Below, piece after piece: positions 16,915-26,099 of a stretch of DNA of 64,000 nt (positions are counted from its first letter, which is position 1; each line of letters starts with the position of its first letter). The stretch spans positions 3,224,001-3,288,000 of the forward strand of contig NZ_CP151636.1 in the NCBI RefSeq assembly GCF_038397745.1, in the 5' to 3' direction. The position numbers and the translations under genes were made by a program. This stretch comes from Microbacterium sp. LWH11-1.2 (GTDB taxonomy: Bacteria > Actinomycetota > Actinomycetes > Actinomycetales > Microbacteriaceae). The notes beneath the pieces are model-generated. The model did not search any database. It saw nothing but the letters and a program-made list of their open reading frames with translations, and was not told where the DNA came from.

Positions 16915-17997
16915 TCAGCGCCGCAGCCCGGCCTCGACCAGTTCGGTGATCAGATCGCCGTAGCTCAGCCCGGAGGCCACCCAGCACTTCGGGAACATCG
17001 AGATCGGCGTGAAGCCGGGCATCGTGTTGAGCTCGTTGACGACCAGCTCACCCGCAGGCGTCAGGAACATGTCGACGCGGGCGAGACCGCGCCCGTCGAC
17101 GGCCTCGAACGCGCGGATCCCGGCGTCCTGGATCGCGGCGACCTCGGCGTCGGTCAGCTCGGCCGGGCAGACGACGTCGACCCCGTCGCCGCCGAGGTAC
17201 TTCCCCTCGAAGTCGTAGAACCCGCGAGAGGTCAGCACGATCTCGCCGGGAAGCGACGCCCGCACACCGTCGGCGCTCTCGAGCACCGCGACCTCGATCT
17301 CCCGGCCGCTCACTCCGGTCTCGATGAGCACCTTGTCGTCTTCGGCGAAGGCGGTCGCGAGAGCGGCATCCAGCTCGTCCAGGCTCTCGACCTTCGAGAC
17401 ACCGACGCTCGAACCGGCACGCGCCGGCTTCACGAACAGCGGCAGGCCGAGGTCTGCGGCGCTCGCGCGCACCGGCGCGGCATCCTGGTCCCACTCCCGA
17501 CGTCGGACCGTGACGCCCGGCGCGACGGAGATGCCGGCCGCCTGGAGCGCGATCTTCATGAAGTGCTTGTCCATGCAGAGCGCGGAGTCGAGGACTCCAC
17601 CGCCGGCGTAGGGAACCTCGAGGGTGTCGAAGAAGCCCTGGATCGTCCCGTCCTCCCCGTGCGTGCCGTGCAGGATGGGCAGGACCACGTCGATCTCGCC
17701 GAGCCCCTCGGTGCCACCGTCGGGGTGCACGACCCGCAGAGTGCGGTCGCCACCCGGCTCCGGCCACAGGACGCGGGTGCCGTTGTCGACCACCTCGGGA
17801 AGGTGCGCCGCGTCGAGCGGGAACTTCGCGGGGTCGTCGTCCTCGAGGACGAATGCCCCCTCGCGCGTGATCCCCACCGGGATCACGGAGTAGCGGTCGC
17901 GATCAATCGCTCCCAGCACGCCCCCCGCCGTTGCGGAACTGATCGAATGCTCGCTGGAGCGCCCTCCGAAGAGCACCACCACCGTCTGCTTGTCCAT
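16915..17997 (-). CDS. ddl: D-alanine--D-alanine ligase
   Basis: A 360-residue ATP-grasp ligase that joins two D-alanines for the peptidoglycan stem peptide. It shows FGGRSSEHSIS at residues 9-19, the serine/glycine loop GSSVGVSKV near 175, and the C-terminal NELNTMPGFT with the metal-binding Asn and Glu. I start it at ATG 17997 because AGAGGA lies six bases upstream, and an ATG five codons earlier would remove that ribosome binding site. It overlaps the end of gpsA by 95 bases, which is unusual. Confidence 0.96.
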   Translation of the reverse strand: MDKQTVVVLFGGRSSEHSISSATAGGVLGAIDRDRYSVIPVGITREGAFVLEDDDPAKFPLDAAHLPEVVDNGTRVLWPEPGGDRTLRVVHPDGGTEGLGEIDVVLPILHGTHGEDGTIQGFFDTLEVPYAGGGVLDSALCMDKHFMKIALQAAGISVAPGVTVRRREWDQDAAPVRASAADLGLPLFVKPARAGSSVGVSKVESLDELDAALATAFAEDDKVLIETGVSGREIEVAVLESADGVRASLPGEIVLTSRGFYDFEGKYLGGDGVDVVCPAELTDAEVAAIQDAGIRAFEAVDGRGLARVDMFLTPAGELVVNELNTMPGFTPISMFPKCWVASGLSYGDLITELVEAGLRR

Positions 17998-19039
17998 GGT
18001 TGGTCCTCTCACCCTGGGGGGTGTCGTCGTCCGTCGTCAGGTGGGGTGCGATATCGCGGGGATCCATCTTCCCGTCGAGCACCATCTTCACCTGTTCGAC
18101 GATGGGCATGTCCACCTCGGACTCGCGGGCGAGCTGCAGCACAGGGGCGACGGAGGCGAGGCCTTCCGCCGTCTGCTGCATCTGCTTCACGACATCCTGG
18201 AAGCTGTATCCCTGGCCGAGCAGGCGCCCGGCCGTGTTGTTGCGGCTCAGCGGAGACTGGCAGGTCGCGATGAGGTCGCCGAGACCCGCGAGCCCCTGGA
18301 GCGTCTCCGGGTGCGCACCGTTCGCCACGGCGAAGTCGGTCATCTCGACGAGGCCGCGGGTGATGATCGAGGCCTTGGTGTTCTCGCCGTAGCCGACGCC
18401 GTCCACGATGCCGATCGCGACCGCGATCAGGTTCTTCAGCACACCGCCGAACTCCGTGCCGATCACGTCGGTGTTCACGAACGTGCGGAAGTAGCTGTTT
18501 CGCGCCGCCCTCGCGACGATCTCCGCCGTCTCCTGGCTGCGCGAGGAGATCACGGCGGCGGTCGGCTGCTCGCGGGCGATCTCCAGAGCCAGGTTGGGCC
18601 CGGATGCCACGGCGATGCGGTCGGGATCGCAGCGCAGCTCCTGCTGGATGACCTGGCTCATGCGCAGCCCGGTGCCGCGCTCGACGCCCTTCATCAGGCT
18701 GACGATCTTGGCGTCGCTGTCGGCCAGCAGGGGGCGCAGCGCCTTGAGGTTCTCACGCAGCGACTGGCTCGGCACCGAGAGATAGACCTGCTCCGCGCCC
18801 TCGAGCGAGGTGGCCAGCTCATGCGTCGCCGCCATCGAGCGGGGAAGGTTGATGCCTGGCAGGTATCGCGAGTTGCGCTTGGCCTCGTCGATCTCGTGCG
18901 CGAGCTCGGCGCGGCGTGCCCACATCGTCACCTGCGCCCCGCCGTCGGCGAGGATCTTGCCGAAGGTGGTGCCCCAGCTGCCGGCGCCGATGACCGTGGC
19001 CCGCGGGCCGATCGGGACGGCGGGTCTCTTAGGAGTCAA
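17903..19039 (-). CDS. gpsA: Glycerol-3-phosphate dehydrogenase [NAD(P)+]
   Basis: A 378-residue enzyme that reduces dihydroxyacetone phosphate to glycerol-3-phosphate for phospholipid synthesis. The Rossmann motif VIGAGSWGTTF, the KGVERGTGLRMSQV segment, and the substrate-binding NLIAVAIGIVDG are clear. A TTG start at 19039 is supported by AAGGAG ten bases upstream, inside the end of plsC. The last 36 or so residues after APHLTTDDD run into the start of ddl in another frame. One extra base in the C6 tract near 18020 would end the protein 11 bases before ddl, so the tail is doubtful. Confidence 0.93.
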   Translation of the reverse strand: MTPKRPAVPIGPRATVIGAGSWGTTFGKILADGGAQVTMWARRAELAHEIDEAKRNSRYLPGINLPRSMAATHELATSLEGAEQVYLSVPSQSLRENLKALRPLLADSDAKIVSLMKGVERGTGLRMSQVIQQELRCDPDRIAVASGPNLALEIAREQPTAAVISSRSQETAEIVARAARNSYFRTFVNTDVIGTEFGGVLKNLIAVAIGIVDGVGYGENTKASIITRGLVEMTDFAVANGAHPETLQGLAGLGDLIATCQSPLSRNNTAGRLLGQGYSFQDVVKQMQQTAEGLASVAPVLQLARESEVDMPIVEQVKMVLDGKMDPRDIAPHLTTDDDTPQGERTNHGQADGGGALRRALQRAFDQFRNGGGRAGSD

Positions 19040-19793
19040 GGCGACCCGTCTCCTTCTGGCCGTGGCTCGCGGGATTCCAGCGTTCCGCGGGCGCCTTCTC
19101 ATCGCGCAGCTCCTCGAGCAGAGCGGTGATCGCATCCATCAGACGCGTGGTCGCCTCGTTGAGCGCCGCCGGCTCACCCGCGCGGCTGCGCAGGTCGGAG
19201 ACGTCGACCGGATCGCCGATGACCACCTGCACGGGCTTGCGCAGCGGCCAGAGGCTGAGGCCCTTCTGGTAGCGGCCCATGATGGCCTGCGTGCCCCACT
19301 GCGCCATGGGGATCAGCGGGATGCCGTCGGCGAGGGCCAGTCGCACCGCGCCGGACTTGCCGCGCATCGGCCAGAGCTCGGGGTCGCGCGTGAGCGTGCC
19401 CTCCGGGTACACGATGACGCCGCGTCCGTGCTCGACGAGCTCGGCCGACTGCTTCATGGTCTGCTTCGCGGACGCCGCGGACGACGTGCGGGCCACGGGG
19501 ATCATGCCGGTGCGCTTCAGGAACCACCCCAGCACCGGTACACGGAAGAGGCTCTCCTTGGCCATGAACCGCGGGGCGCGGCCGATGCGCCACACGGCGA
19601 CGGACACGATCAGCGGATCGAACTCGGAGTAGTGGTTCGGAGCGAGGACGAAGGACCCCTCCTGCGGAAGCTTCTCCGCACCCGTGACGCGGATCTTCGC
19701 GATCAGGGCGACCGGTGGGATCACCAGCGCGGCGAGCGGCCAGAACACACTCGGCCGCGTCGTCTCCGACGATCGGGAAGTCACCCGCGTCAC
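19029..19793 (-). CDS. plsC: 1-acyl-sn-glycerol-3-phosphate acyltransferase family protein
   Basis: A 254-residue membrane-associated acyltransferase that makes phosphatidic acid from lysophosphatidic acid. A hydrophobic N-terminal segment (residues about 14-32) is followed by the catalytic NHYSEFD (HX4D) motif near 55, and the glycerophosphate-binding VYPEGTLTRD near 125. The GTG start overlaps the murA stop (GTGA), and the 3' end overlaps the gpsA start, so murA, plsC and gpsA look translationally coupled. gpsA supplies the glycerol-3-phosphate used upstream of this step. Confidence 0.94.
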   Translation of the reverse strand: MTRVTSRSSETTRPSVFWPLAALVIPPVALIAKIRVTGAEKLPQEGSFVLAPNHYSEFDPLIVSVAVWRIGRAPRFMAKESLFRVPVLGWFLKRTGMIPVARTSSAASAKQTMKQSAELVEHGRGVIVYPEGTLTRDPELWPMRGKSGAVRLALADGIPLIPMAQWGTQAIMGRYQKGLSLWPLRKPVQVVIGDPVDVSDLRSRAGEPAALNEATTRLMDAITALLEELRDEKAPAERWNPASHGQKETGRLDS

Positions 19794-21157
19794 CGGATGA
19801 CGTCGAAGTCGGCGCCCAGTGCGTCGAGCTTGGCCAGGAACTTCTCGTAGCCGCGGCTGAGGATGTCGACGCCCGAGACCTTCGACTCGCCCGTCGCGGT
19901 GAGGGCGGCGATGACGTGGCTGTAGCCGCCCCGGAGGTCGGGGACGACGATGTCGGCGCCGTGCAGCGGGGTCGGGCCGGTGATGACGGCGGCCTGCTCC
20001 AGCTCGCGACGCGGAACCCGACGAGGACCGGCCTGAAGGCCGTGCGGGTGCACGACGATGTCGGCGCCCATCTTGACCAGCGCGTCGGTGAAGCCCATCC
20101 GGTTCTCGTACACGGTCTCGTGCACCACGGAGCGGCCGTGCGCCTGCGTCAGCGCCACCACGAGCGGCTGCTGCCAGTCGGTCATGAAGCCGGGGTGCAC
20201 GTCGGTCTCGACGACCACGGGCTGGATGTCGCCGTCGCGACGGAAGAGGATGCCGTCCTCCTGGACGTCGAACCAGCCGCCGGCCTTGCGGAACACGTTG
20301 AGGAACGTGAGCATCTCCTGCTGCTTCGCTCCGCCGACGAAGATCTCGCCGTCGGTCGCCAGCGCGGCAGACGCCCAGGACGCGGCCTCGTTGCGGTCGA
20401 AGATGGAGCGGTGGTCGTAGCCGCGGAGCTTCTCGACGCCCTCGATCACGATGACGCGGTTGGGCTCGTAGGAGATGATCGCGCCCATCTTCTGCAGAAC
20501 GGCGATGAGATCCATGATCTCGGGCTCGATGGCCGCGTTGCGCAGCTCCGTCGTGCCCTCCGCGCGGACGGCGGTGAGCAGCACCTGCTCGGTGGCGCCG
20601 ACGCTCGGGTACGGGAGGTGGATGTTCGCCCCGTGCAGACGCCCGTGCGGCGTGGAGAGACGGATGCCGCTGGGGAGCTTCTCGACCACGGCGCCGAACT
20701 TGCGGAGCGCGTCCAGGTGGAAGTCGATCGGGCGATCGCCGATGCGGCATCCGCCGAGGTCGGGGATGAACGCCTGACCGAGACGGTGCAGCAGCGGTCC
20801 GCAGAAGAGGATCGGGATCCGGGAGGCGCCGGCATGGGCGTCGATCTCCTCGAAATGCGCCGATTCGACGTCGCTCGGGTCGAACACCAGCGCGCCGGGC
20901 TCGTCTCCGTCGGAGACGTTGACGCCGTGCACTTCGAGCAGCGAGCGGACGACGGCCACGTCGCTGATCGCGGGGACGTCGCGGAGCACGCTGACGGTCT
21001 CGCCGAGGAGCGAGGCCACCATCGCCTTCGTCGCGAGGTTCTTGGCCCCCTTGACGTCGACGCGACCGCTGAGCGGGCGGCCGCCTCGAATGGCGAGGAC
21101 GTCTCCGGTGAGAGCGGGGACTCCGTCCGGAAGAGCGTCGCGCACAGGTGTCGTCAT
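19790..21157 (-). CDS. murA: UDP-N-acetylglucosamine 1-carboxyvinyltransferase
   Basis: A 455-residue EPSP-synthase-fold enzyme that performs the first committed step of peptidoglycan synthesis. DVKGAKN near residue 34 holds the conserved Lys/Asn pair. The loop GGCRIGDRP carries the catalytic cysteine at residue 137, the residue attacked by fosfomycin; mycobacterial MurA has Asp there instead. ATG 21157 is preceded by GAGG at six bases. It heads the murA-plsC-gpsA-ddl series on the minus strand, 67 bases after leuD. Confidence 0.97.
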   Translation of the reverse strand: MTTPVRDALPDGVPALTGDVLAIRGGRPLSGRVDVKGAKNLATKAMVASLLGETVSVLRDVPAISDVAVVRSLLEVHGVNVSDGDEPGALVFDPSDVESAHFEEIDAHAGASRIPILFCGPLLHRLGQAFIPDLGGCRIGDRPIDFHLDALRKFGAVVEKLPSGIRLSTPHGRLHGANIHLPYPSVGATEQVLLTAVRAEGTTELRNAAIEPEIMDLIAVLQKMGAIISYEPNRVIVIEGVEKLRGYDHRSIFDRNEAASWASAALATDGEIFVGGAKQQEMLTFLNVFRKAGGWFDVQEDGILFRRDGDIQPVVVETDVHPGFMTDWQQPLVVALTQAHGRSVVHETVYENRMGFTDALVKMGADIVVHPHGLQAGPRRVPRRELEQAAVITGPTPLHGADIVVPDLRGGYSHVIAALTATGESKVSGVDILSRGYEKFLAKLDALGADFDVIR

Positions 21158-21224
21158 TCGGAGCCTCACTTCATTCCACGGATTTCGGGGGCGGGTTGCC
21201 CCTGGCTCCCCCGCCCCCTCCGTG

Positions 21225-21821
21225 TCACTGCACGGGGAGGGTTCGGGGCCGCCACGACTCGCAACGGGCCTCGAACTGCGCGATCTTGTCTTCGTTGCGC
21301 AGCGTGAGCCCGATGTCATCGAGCCCTTCGAGGAGCCGCCATCTAGTGTAATCGTCGATCCCGATGTCGGCCTGGACGTCGCCGATCGAGGCGGTGCGCG
21401 CCTCGAGATCCACGGTGATCTGCGCCCCGGGATTCCGGTCGATCTCGGCCCAGATCAGCTCGAGATCCTCTTCCGAGATGGTCGCTGCGAGGAGTCCCTG
21501 CTTGCCCGAGTTGCCGCGGAAGATGTCGGCGAATCGCGGGCTGAGCACGACTTTGAAGCCGAAGTCGCGCAGCGCCCAGACGGCGTGCTCACGGCTGGAT
21601 CCGGTTCCGAAATCGGAGCCGGCGACGAGCACCGAGGCCCCCTGGAACGGCGCCTGGTTGAGGACGAACTCCGGATCCTGACGCCAGGCGTGGAAGAGCG
21701 CATCCTCGAAGCCCGTCTTGGTGACCCGCTTCAGGAAGACGGCGGGGATGATCTGATCGGTGTCGACATTGGAGCGCTTCAGCGGAGCCGCGATGCCGGT
21801 GTGCGTGGTGAACTTCTCCAT
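21225..21821 (-). CDS. leuD: 3-isopropylmalate dehydratase small subunit
   Basis: A 198-residue swivel-domain subunit that works with LeuC to isomerise 2-isopropylmalate to 3-isopropylmalate in leucine synthesis. The N-terminus has [16 protein letters not shown], followed by [17 protein letters not shown] near residue 70, the family signature. Length is normal. It starts two bases after the leuC stop and so is part of the same operon and under the same leader attenuator. Confidence 0.97.
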   Translation of the reverse strand: MEKFTTHTGIAAPLKRSNVDTDQIIPAVFLKRVTKTGFEDALFHAWRQDPEFVLNQAPFQGASVLVAGSDFGTGSSREHAVWALRDFGFKVVLSPRFADIFRGNSGKQGLLAATISEEDLELIWAEIDRNPGAQITVDLEARTASIGDVQADIGIDDYTRWRLLEGLDDIGLTLRNEDKIAQFEARCESWRPRTLPVQ

Positions 21822-21823
21822 GA

Positions 21824-23281
21824 TCAGGCCTCTTCTCCGATGGTGACGAGCAGATCGGCAGGGCTCGACAGCGTGCCGCGGATGGCGGTCGCCGCCGCGA
21901 CGAGCGGCGACACGAGGTGCGTGCGCCCGCCCTTGCCCTGACGGCCCTCGAAGTTGCGGTTGGAGGTCGACGCGCAGCGCTCCCCCGGTGCGAGCTGATC
22001 CGGATTCATGCCGAGGCACATCGAGCAGCCTGCGAAGCGCCACTCGGCGCCGAAGTCGGTGATGATCTTGTCCAGGCCCTCGGCCTCTGCCTCGAGCCGC
22101 ACGCGGGCGGAGCCGGGGACGACCATGACACGGACGCCGTCCGCCTTCTTCTTGCCCTCGATGATCGAGGCGAAGGCGCGCAGGTCCTCGATGCGGCTGT
22201 TGGTGCACGAGCCCATGAAGACCGCGTCGACGGGCACCTCCTTGAGCGGCGTCCCCGGCATGAGGGCCATGTACTCCAGGGCGCGCTCCGCCGCGGCGCG
22301 CTCGTTCGGATCGGCGATCTCGGCCGGGTCCGGAACGGATGCCGACAGCGAGCTGCCCTGCCCCGGGTTGGTCCCCCAGGTGACGAACGGCTCGAGCTCG
22401 TCGGCGTCGATGAAGACCTCGGCGTCGAACACCGCGCCCTCATCGGTGGGCAGCGTGCGCCAGTAGGCGACGGCATCCTCCCAGTCCTGGCCCTTCGGCG
22501 CGTGCTGGCGCCCTTCCAGGTAGGCGAACGTCGTCTCGTCGGGCGCCACCATCCCGGCGCGGGCGCCGGCCTCGATCGACATGTTGCAGATCGTCATGCG
22601 GCCCTCCATCGACAGCGCGCGGATCGCGCTGCCGCGGAACTCCAGGACGTAGCCCTGACCGCCGCCGGTGCCGATCTTGGCGATCACGGCGAGGATGATG
22701 TCCTTGGCGGTGACGCCGGGGCGCAGCGTGCCCTCGACCGTGATCGCCATGGTCTTGAAGGGCTTGAGCGGCAGCGTCTGCGTGGCCATGACGTGCTCGA
22801 CCTCGCTCGTGCCGATGCCGAACGCCATGGCGCCGAACGCGCCGTGCGTCGAGGTGTGCGAGTCGCCGCAGACGACGGTGATGCCGGGCATGGTCAGGCC
22901 GAGCTGCGGTCCGACCACGTGCACGATGCCCTGCTCGGCGTCGCCCAGCGAGTGCAGGCGCACGCCGAACTCGGCCGCGTTGCGCCGCAGCGTCTCGATC
23001 TGCGTGCGACTGGTGAGGTCGGCGATCGGCTTGTCGATCTCCCACGTCGGGGTGTTGTGGTCTTCCGTGGCGATCGTGAGGTCGAGTCGGCGGAGGGGGC
23101 GGCCTTCGCTGCGCAGGCCGTCGAAGGCCTGCGGGCTGGTGACCTCGTGCACGAGGTGCAGGTCGATGTAGATGAGGTCCGGTTCGCCGTTCTCGCCCTT
23201 GACGACGAGATGGTCGTCCCAGACCTTCTCGGCCAGGGTCCTGCGGCGTGCGGAATCGGAACCGGGTGCGGGGGTGCTCAT
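21824..23281 (-). CDS. leuC: 3-isopropylmalate dehydratase large subunit
   Basis: A 485-residue aconitase-family subunit. [15 protein letters not shown] near residue 140, [13 protein letters not shown] near 345, and [12 protein letters not shown] near 410 provide the substrate loop and the three cysteines of the [4Fe-4S] cluster. With LeuD it catalyses the second step of leucine synthesis. ATG 23281 has AGGAG at eight bases. A leucine-codon leader peptide and a strong inverted repeat lie in the 110 bases upstream, pointing to leucine-dependent control. Confidence 0.97.
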   Translation of the reverse strand: MSTPAPGSDSARRRTLAEKVWDDHLVVKGENGEPDLIYIDLHLVHEVTSPQAFDGLRSEGRPLRRLDLTIATEDHNTPTWEIDKPIADLTSRTQIETLRRNAAEFGVRLHSLGDAEQGIVHVVGPQLGLTMPGITVVCGDSHTSTHGAFGAMAFGIGTSEVEHVMATQTLPLKPFKTMAITVEGTLRPGVTAKDIILAVIAKIGTGGGQGYVLEFRGSAIRALSMEGRMTICNMSIEAGARAGMVAPDETTFAYLEGRQHAPKGQDWEDAVAYWRTLPTDEGAVFDAEVFIDADELEPFVTWGTNPGQGSSLSASVPDPAEIADPNERAAAERALEYMALMPGTPLKEVPVDAVFMGSCTNSRIEDLRAFASIIEGKKKADGVRVMVVPGSARVRLEAEAEGLDKIITDFGAEWRFAGCSMCLGMNPDQLAPGERCASTSNRNFEGRQGKGGRTHLVSPLVAAATAIRGTLSSPADLLVTIGEEA

Positions 23282-23322
23282 TGCGTTTCTCCTGAAGCTG
23301 GCGGTTCGGCCCACGATGGACT

Positions 23323-23361
23323 CCGCGACGAGGAGGGGCTCAGAACGAGGTCTCGTCGCGG
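23323..23361 (-). promoter_or_regulatory. Putative leucine attenuator hairpin
   Basis: The RNA arms CCGCGACGAG (positions 23361-23352) and CTCGTCGCGG (23332-23323) are perfectly complementary over ten bases. The first arm can alternatively pair with the nearby CTCGT at 23349-23345, giving two exclusive folds. The first arm lies six bases after the leucine codons of the leader peptide, so a ribosome stalled there would cover it. No U-run follows the second arm, so the block could be transcriptional or could act on translation. Confidence 0.5.
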
Positions 23362-23390
23362 CCGCTAAGAAGAAGGAGCACGGTCCGCAT
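23340..23390 (-). CDS. Leucine leader peptide of the leuCD operon
   Basis: A 16-residue frame reading [16 protein letters not shown] then stop. Four consecutive leucine codons, CTC CTT CTT CTT at 23378-23367, include three CTT codons, which are scarce in the neighbouring genes. A TAATCT -10 box at 23402-23397 ends six bases before the ATG, so the leader RNA appears to start at the codon itself. Such peptides act as leucine sensors: when charged tRNA-Leu is short, the ribosome stalls and changes the fold of the downstream RNA. Leader attenuation of leu and ilv genes has been predicted in other actinobacteria. Confidence 0.65.
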   Translation of the reverse strand: MRTVLLLLSGRDETSF

Positions 23391-23396
23391 GACGTC

Positions 23397-23402
23397 AGAT
23401 TA
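23397..23402 (-). promoter_or_regulatory. -10 box of the leuCD transcript
   Basis: TAATCT on the minus strand, six bases before the leader peptide ATG. The -35 position (about GTCGGA with a 17-base spacer) is weak. Confidence 0.45.
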
Positions 23403-23471
23403 CCACCGCCCAGGCATGCTCCGACCCGCCGTGACACTCTGTTCTTCACCCGACCGACCGAGAGGCACCGC

Positions 23472-24767
23472 ATGACCGTCGACACCGCCCGCTTCGCCAC
23501 CCGTGCGGTGCATGCCGCGAGAGGCCGCGAGACGGCGGCACCCCGAGCCACGCCGATCTACCTCACGGCCGGGTTCGAGTTCGACGACTTCGACCATGCG
23601 GCGGACCACTTCGGCACCGGCACCGGATTCGGCTACACCCGCACCGGGAACCCGACCGTGCACGCGGCAGAGCGTCAGCTCGCCGCCCTCGAGTCCGGAG
23701 CGGATGCCGTGCTCGTCGCGAGCGGACAGGCCGCGGTCGTGACGGCGCTGCTGACCGTCGCCGGCGCGGGCGATCACATCGTGACCTCGACGCACATCTA
23801 CGAGGGGACCCGGGGCCTGTTCCTCGACAACCTCGCCCGACTCGACATCGAGACCACGTTCATCGACGACATCGCCGACCCGGAGGCCTGGCGTGCAGCG
23901 ATCCGACCCAACACGCGCGCGCTGTTCGCGGAGTCCATCGCCAACGCCCGCAACGACGTGCTCGACGTCGCCGCCATCAGCGCCGTCGCCGACGAGGCGG
24001 CCATCCCCCTGATCGTCGACAACACGCTGGCCACTCCCTTCCTGCTGCGCCCGATCGAGCACGGCGCGGCGATCGTCGTGCACTCGGCGTCGAAGTTCCT
24101 CGCCGGCCACGGATCGGTCCTCGGCGGGGTGATCGTGGACGACGGTCGCTTCGACGCGGAGCGCGCGGGTCACAACGCACCGCATCTCGTGCTCCCCGGT
24201 CGCGGCGGACTGCCGAGCGTCGCCGCCCGGCATGGCGGCCGCGCGCGGATCGCGTACGCACGCGAGTCGGTGGCTCCGCGCTTCGGCGCCTCCCCCTCGC
24301 CTCTGAACGCCTTCCTGATCGGTCAGGGCGCGGAGACCCTCGGGCTGCGCGTCGAACGTCAGTCGCGCAACGCCCTGGCGATCGCTCAGTGGCTCGAGGC
24401 GCAGGAGGCGGTCGAGAGCGTCGACTACGTCGGCCTGCCGTCGCACCCGGATCACGACACCGCGGTGCGCTACCTCGATGGCGGCTTCGGCTCCATCTTC
24501 ACGTTCACTCTTCGCGGCGGCCTCGACGCCGCCCGCCAGTTCGTCGAGCAGGTGCGCGTCTTCACCCACATGACGCACATCGGCGACGTGCGCTCGCTGG
24601 TGCTGCATCCCGGCACGACGAGCCACGCGCAGCGCACGGAGGAGGAGCGCGAACTGCTCGGCGTGCGCCCCGGCACGCTGCGCCTGTCCATCGGCATCGA
24701 GGACATCGAGGACCTCATCTCCGATCTGGCGCGCGTGCTCGACGCCACGCGCGAGGCGGTGGCATGA
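23472..24767 (+). CDS. O-acetylhomoserine/O-succinylhomoserine sulfhydrylase-type PLP enzyme
   Basis: A 431-residue Cys/Met-metabolism PLP enzyme. [12 protein letters not shown] opens it. [16 protein letters not shown] binds the cofactor phosphate, and [11 protein letters not shown] near residue 205 carries the Schiff-base lysine. The C-terminus has [19 protein letters not shown], typical of the MetY/O-acetylhomoserine sulfhydrylase branch. It probably makes homocysteine from O-acetylhomoserine and sulfide, though gamma-synthase activity cannot be excluded. The next gene starts four bases before its stop. Confidence 0.88.
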   Translation: MTVDTARFATRAVHAARGRETAAPRATPIYLTAGFEFDDFDHAADHFGTGTGFGYTRTGNPTVHAAERQLAALESGADAVLVASGQAAVVTALLTVAGAGDHIVTSTHIYEGTRGLFLDNLARLDIETTFIDDIADPEAWRAAIRPNTRALFAESIANARNDVLDVAAISAVADEAAIPLIVDNTLATPFLLRPIEHGAAIVVHSASKFLAGHGSVLGGVIVDDGRFDAERAGHNAPHLVLPGRGGLPSVAARHGGRARIAYARESVAPRFGASPSPLNAFLIGQGAETLGLRVERQSRNALAIAQWLEAQEAVESVDYVGLPSHPDHDTAVRYLDGGFGSIFTFTLRGGLDAARQFVEQVRVFTHMTHIGDVRSLVLHPGTTSHAQRTEEERELLGVRPGTLRLSIGIEDIEDLISDLARVLDATREAVA

Positions 24768-26077
24768 GCCGCCCCCAGCACTTCGGGTGGTTCCTCGCCC
24801 GCGGTTTCGGGCCGCAGGGGTGGGGCTATCCCGCCCTCGACTGGGACTACGACTGGACGCGCCCCGAGATCTACCAGGAGGCCGCGCGAACGCTCGAGCA
24901 GGCGGGTTTCGATCTCGTCATCATCGAGGATGCTCCGTCGATGGGATCGCCGGAGACCATCGACATCCGCGTCCGGCACGCGTTCGGCGGTCCGAAGCAC
25001 GACCCGCTGCTCCTCGCGCCCTACCTCTTCCAGGCCACGAAGCACCTCGGTGTCGTTCCGACCGTCAACCCGGCGGCGTCTCTCCCCTACACGTCCGCGC
25101 GACAGTTCGCGACGCTGCAGCACCTGAGCGCGAATCGTCTCGGCCTCAACGTCGTGACCGACACCGGCAGTGCACGCCACTTCTCGGATGCCGCCCAGCT
25201 GGGCCACGACGAGGCGTACGACCGCGCCGAGGAGTGGCTCGACGGCATCCGCTCGCTCTGGCGCAGCTGGGACGAGGGCGCGCTGGTGCGGGATCGCACC
25301 ACGGACGTGTTCGCGGACGGCGCGAGGATGCGACGCGTGCAGCACCGCGGCACGCACTACTCCTTCGACGGGCCGCTCAACGCGCTGCCCTTCACCGACG
25401 GAGAGCCGGCGATCGTGTCACCCGGAGGTTCCGGACGCGGTCTCGGCTTCGCCGGAGCGAACTCCGACGTGCAGCTCGCGCTCGCCCCGTTGCACGAGGC
25501 ATCCGTCCGCGCATACCGGGCGAAGATCCACGATGCCGCCGTCGCCGCGGGCCGCCGCCCCGACGACATCAAGATCCTCTTCGCCATCCAGCCGGTGATC
25601 ACCTCGTCTTCCGAGGAGGCCGATCGTCTCGTCGCCGCCTCGGCGCACCCCGACGACTCGGCCCTCCTGCAGATCGCCCGCAAGCAGTCGAGCGATCTCG
25701 AGACCGATCTCACGTCGCTCGACCTCGACAAGCCGCTCGACCTCGAGATCTTCGGCCCGCACGTCTCGCGCGGGAGCATCCAGCGACTGGTCGGCGACCG
25801 CGGTGAGGATGCCCCGCTGCGGGCGCACCTGACGGCCCTCGTGCGCGCCGGCCGCTTCTCCGACCGCACCGGCTTCGTCGGGACCGCCGAGGAGTTCGCC
25901 GATGTGATCGAGGAACTCGGCGAGTGGGGCAACGACGGCGTGCTGCTGTGGGGCGACTTCCACCCGGTGAGCCTGCACCGCACGCTCGACGAGCTGGTCC
26001 CCGTGCTCCGCCGGCGCGGCATCCTCCGTCGCGAGTACACGGACGGCGGGCTGCAGGCGAACCTGCGCGCCTTCTGA
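24764..26077 (+). CDS. LLM-class flavin-dependent monooxygenase (NtaA/SnaA/DszA family)
   Basis: A 437-residue TIM-barrel flavin monooxygenase that would use FMNH2 supplied by a separate reductase. The ARGFGPQGWGYP start, DLVIIEDAPSMG near residue 50, and LSANRLGLNVVTD near 120 match the NtaA/SnaA/DszA group, which oxidises chelates, pristinamycin or sulfur heterocycles. It overlaps the sulfhydrylase gene by four bases, so the pair may release and reuse sulfur from an organic source. The substrate is not determined by sequence. No flavin reductase is adjacent. Confidence 0.85.
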   Translation: MSRPQHFGWFLARGFGPQGWGYPALDWDYDWTRPEIYQEAARTLEQAGFDLVIIEDAPSMGSPETIDIRVRHAFGGPKHDPLLLAPYLFQATKHLGVVPTVNPAASLPYTSARQFATLQHLSANRLGLNVVTDTGSARHFSDAAQLGHDEAYDRAEEWLDGIRSLWRSWDEGALVRDRTTDVFADGARMRRVQHRGTHYSFDGPLNALPFTDGEPAIVSPGGSGRGLGFAGANSDVQLALAPLHEASVRAYRAKIHDAAVAAGRRPDDIKILFAIQPVITSSSEEADRLVAASAHPDDSALLQIARKQSSDLETDLTSLDLDKPLDLEIFGPHVSRGSIQRLVGDRGEDAPLRAHLTALVRAGRFSDRTGFVGTAEEFADVIEELGEWGNDGVLLWGDFHPVSLHRTLDELVPVLRRRGILRREYTDGGLQANLRAF

Positions 26078-26099
26078 GTCGTAAGGCTCGTCAGCCGCA

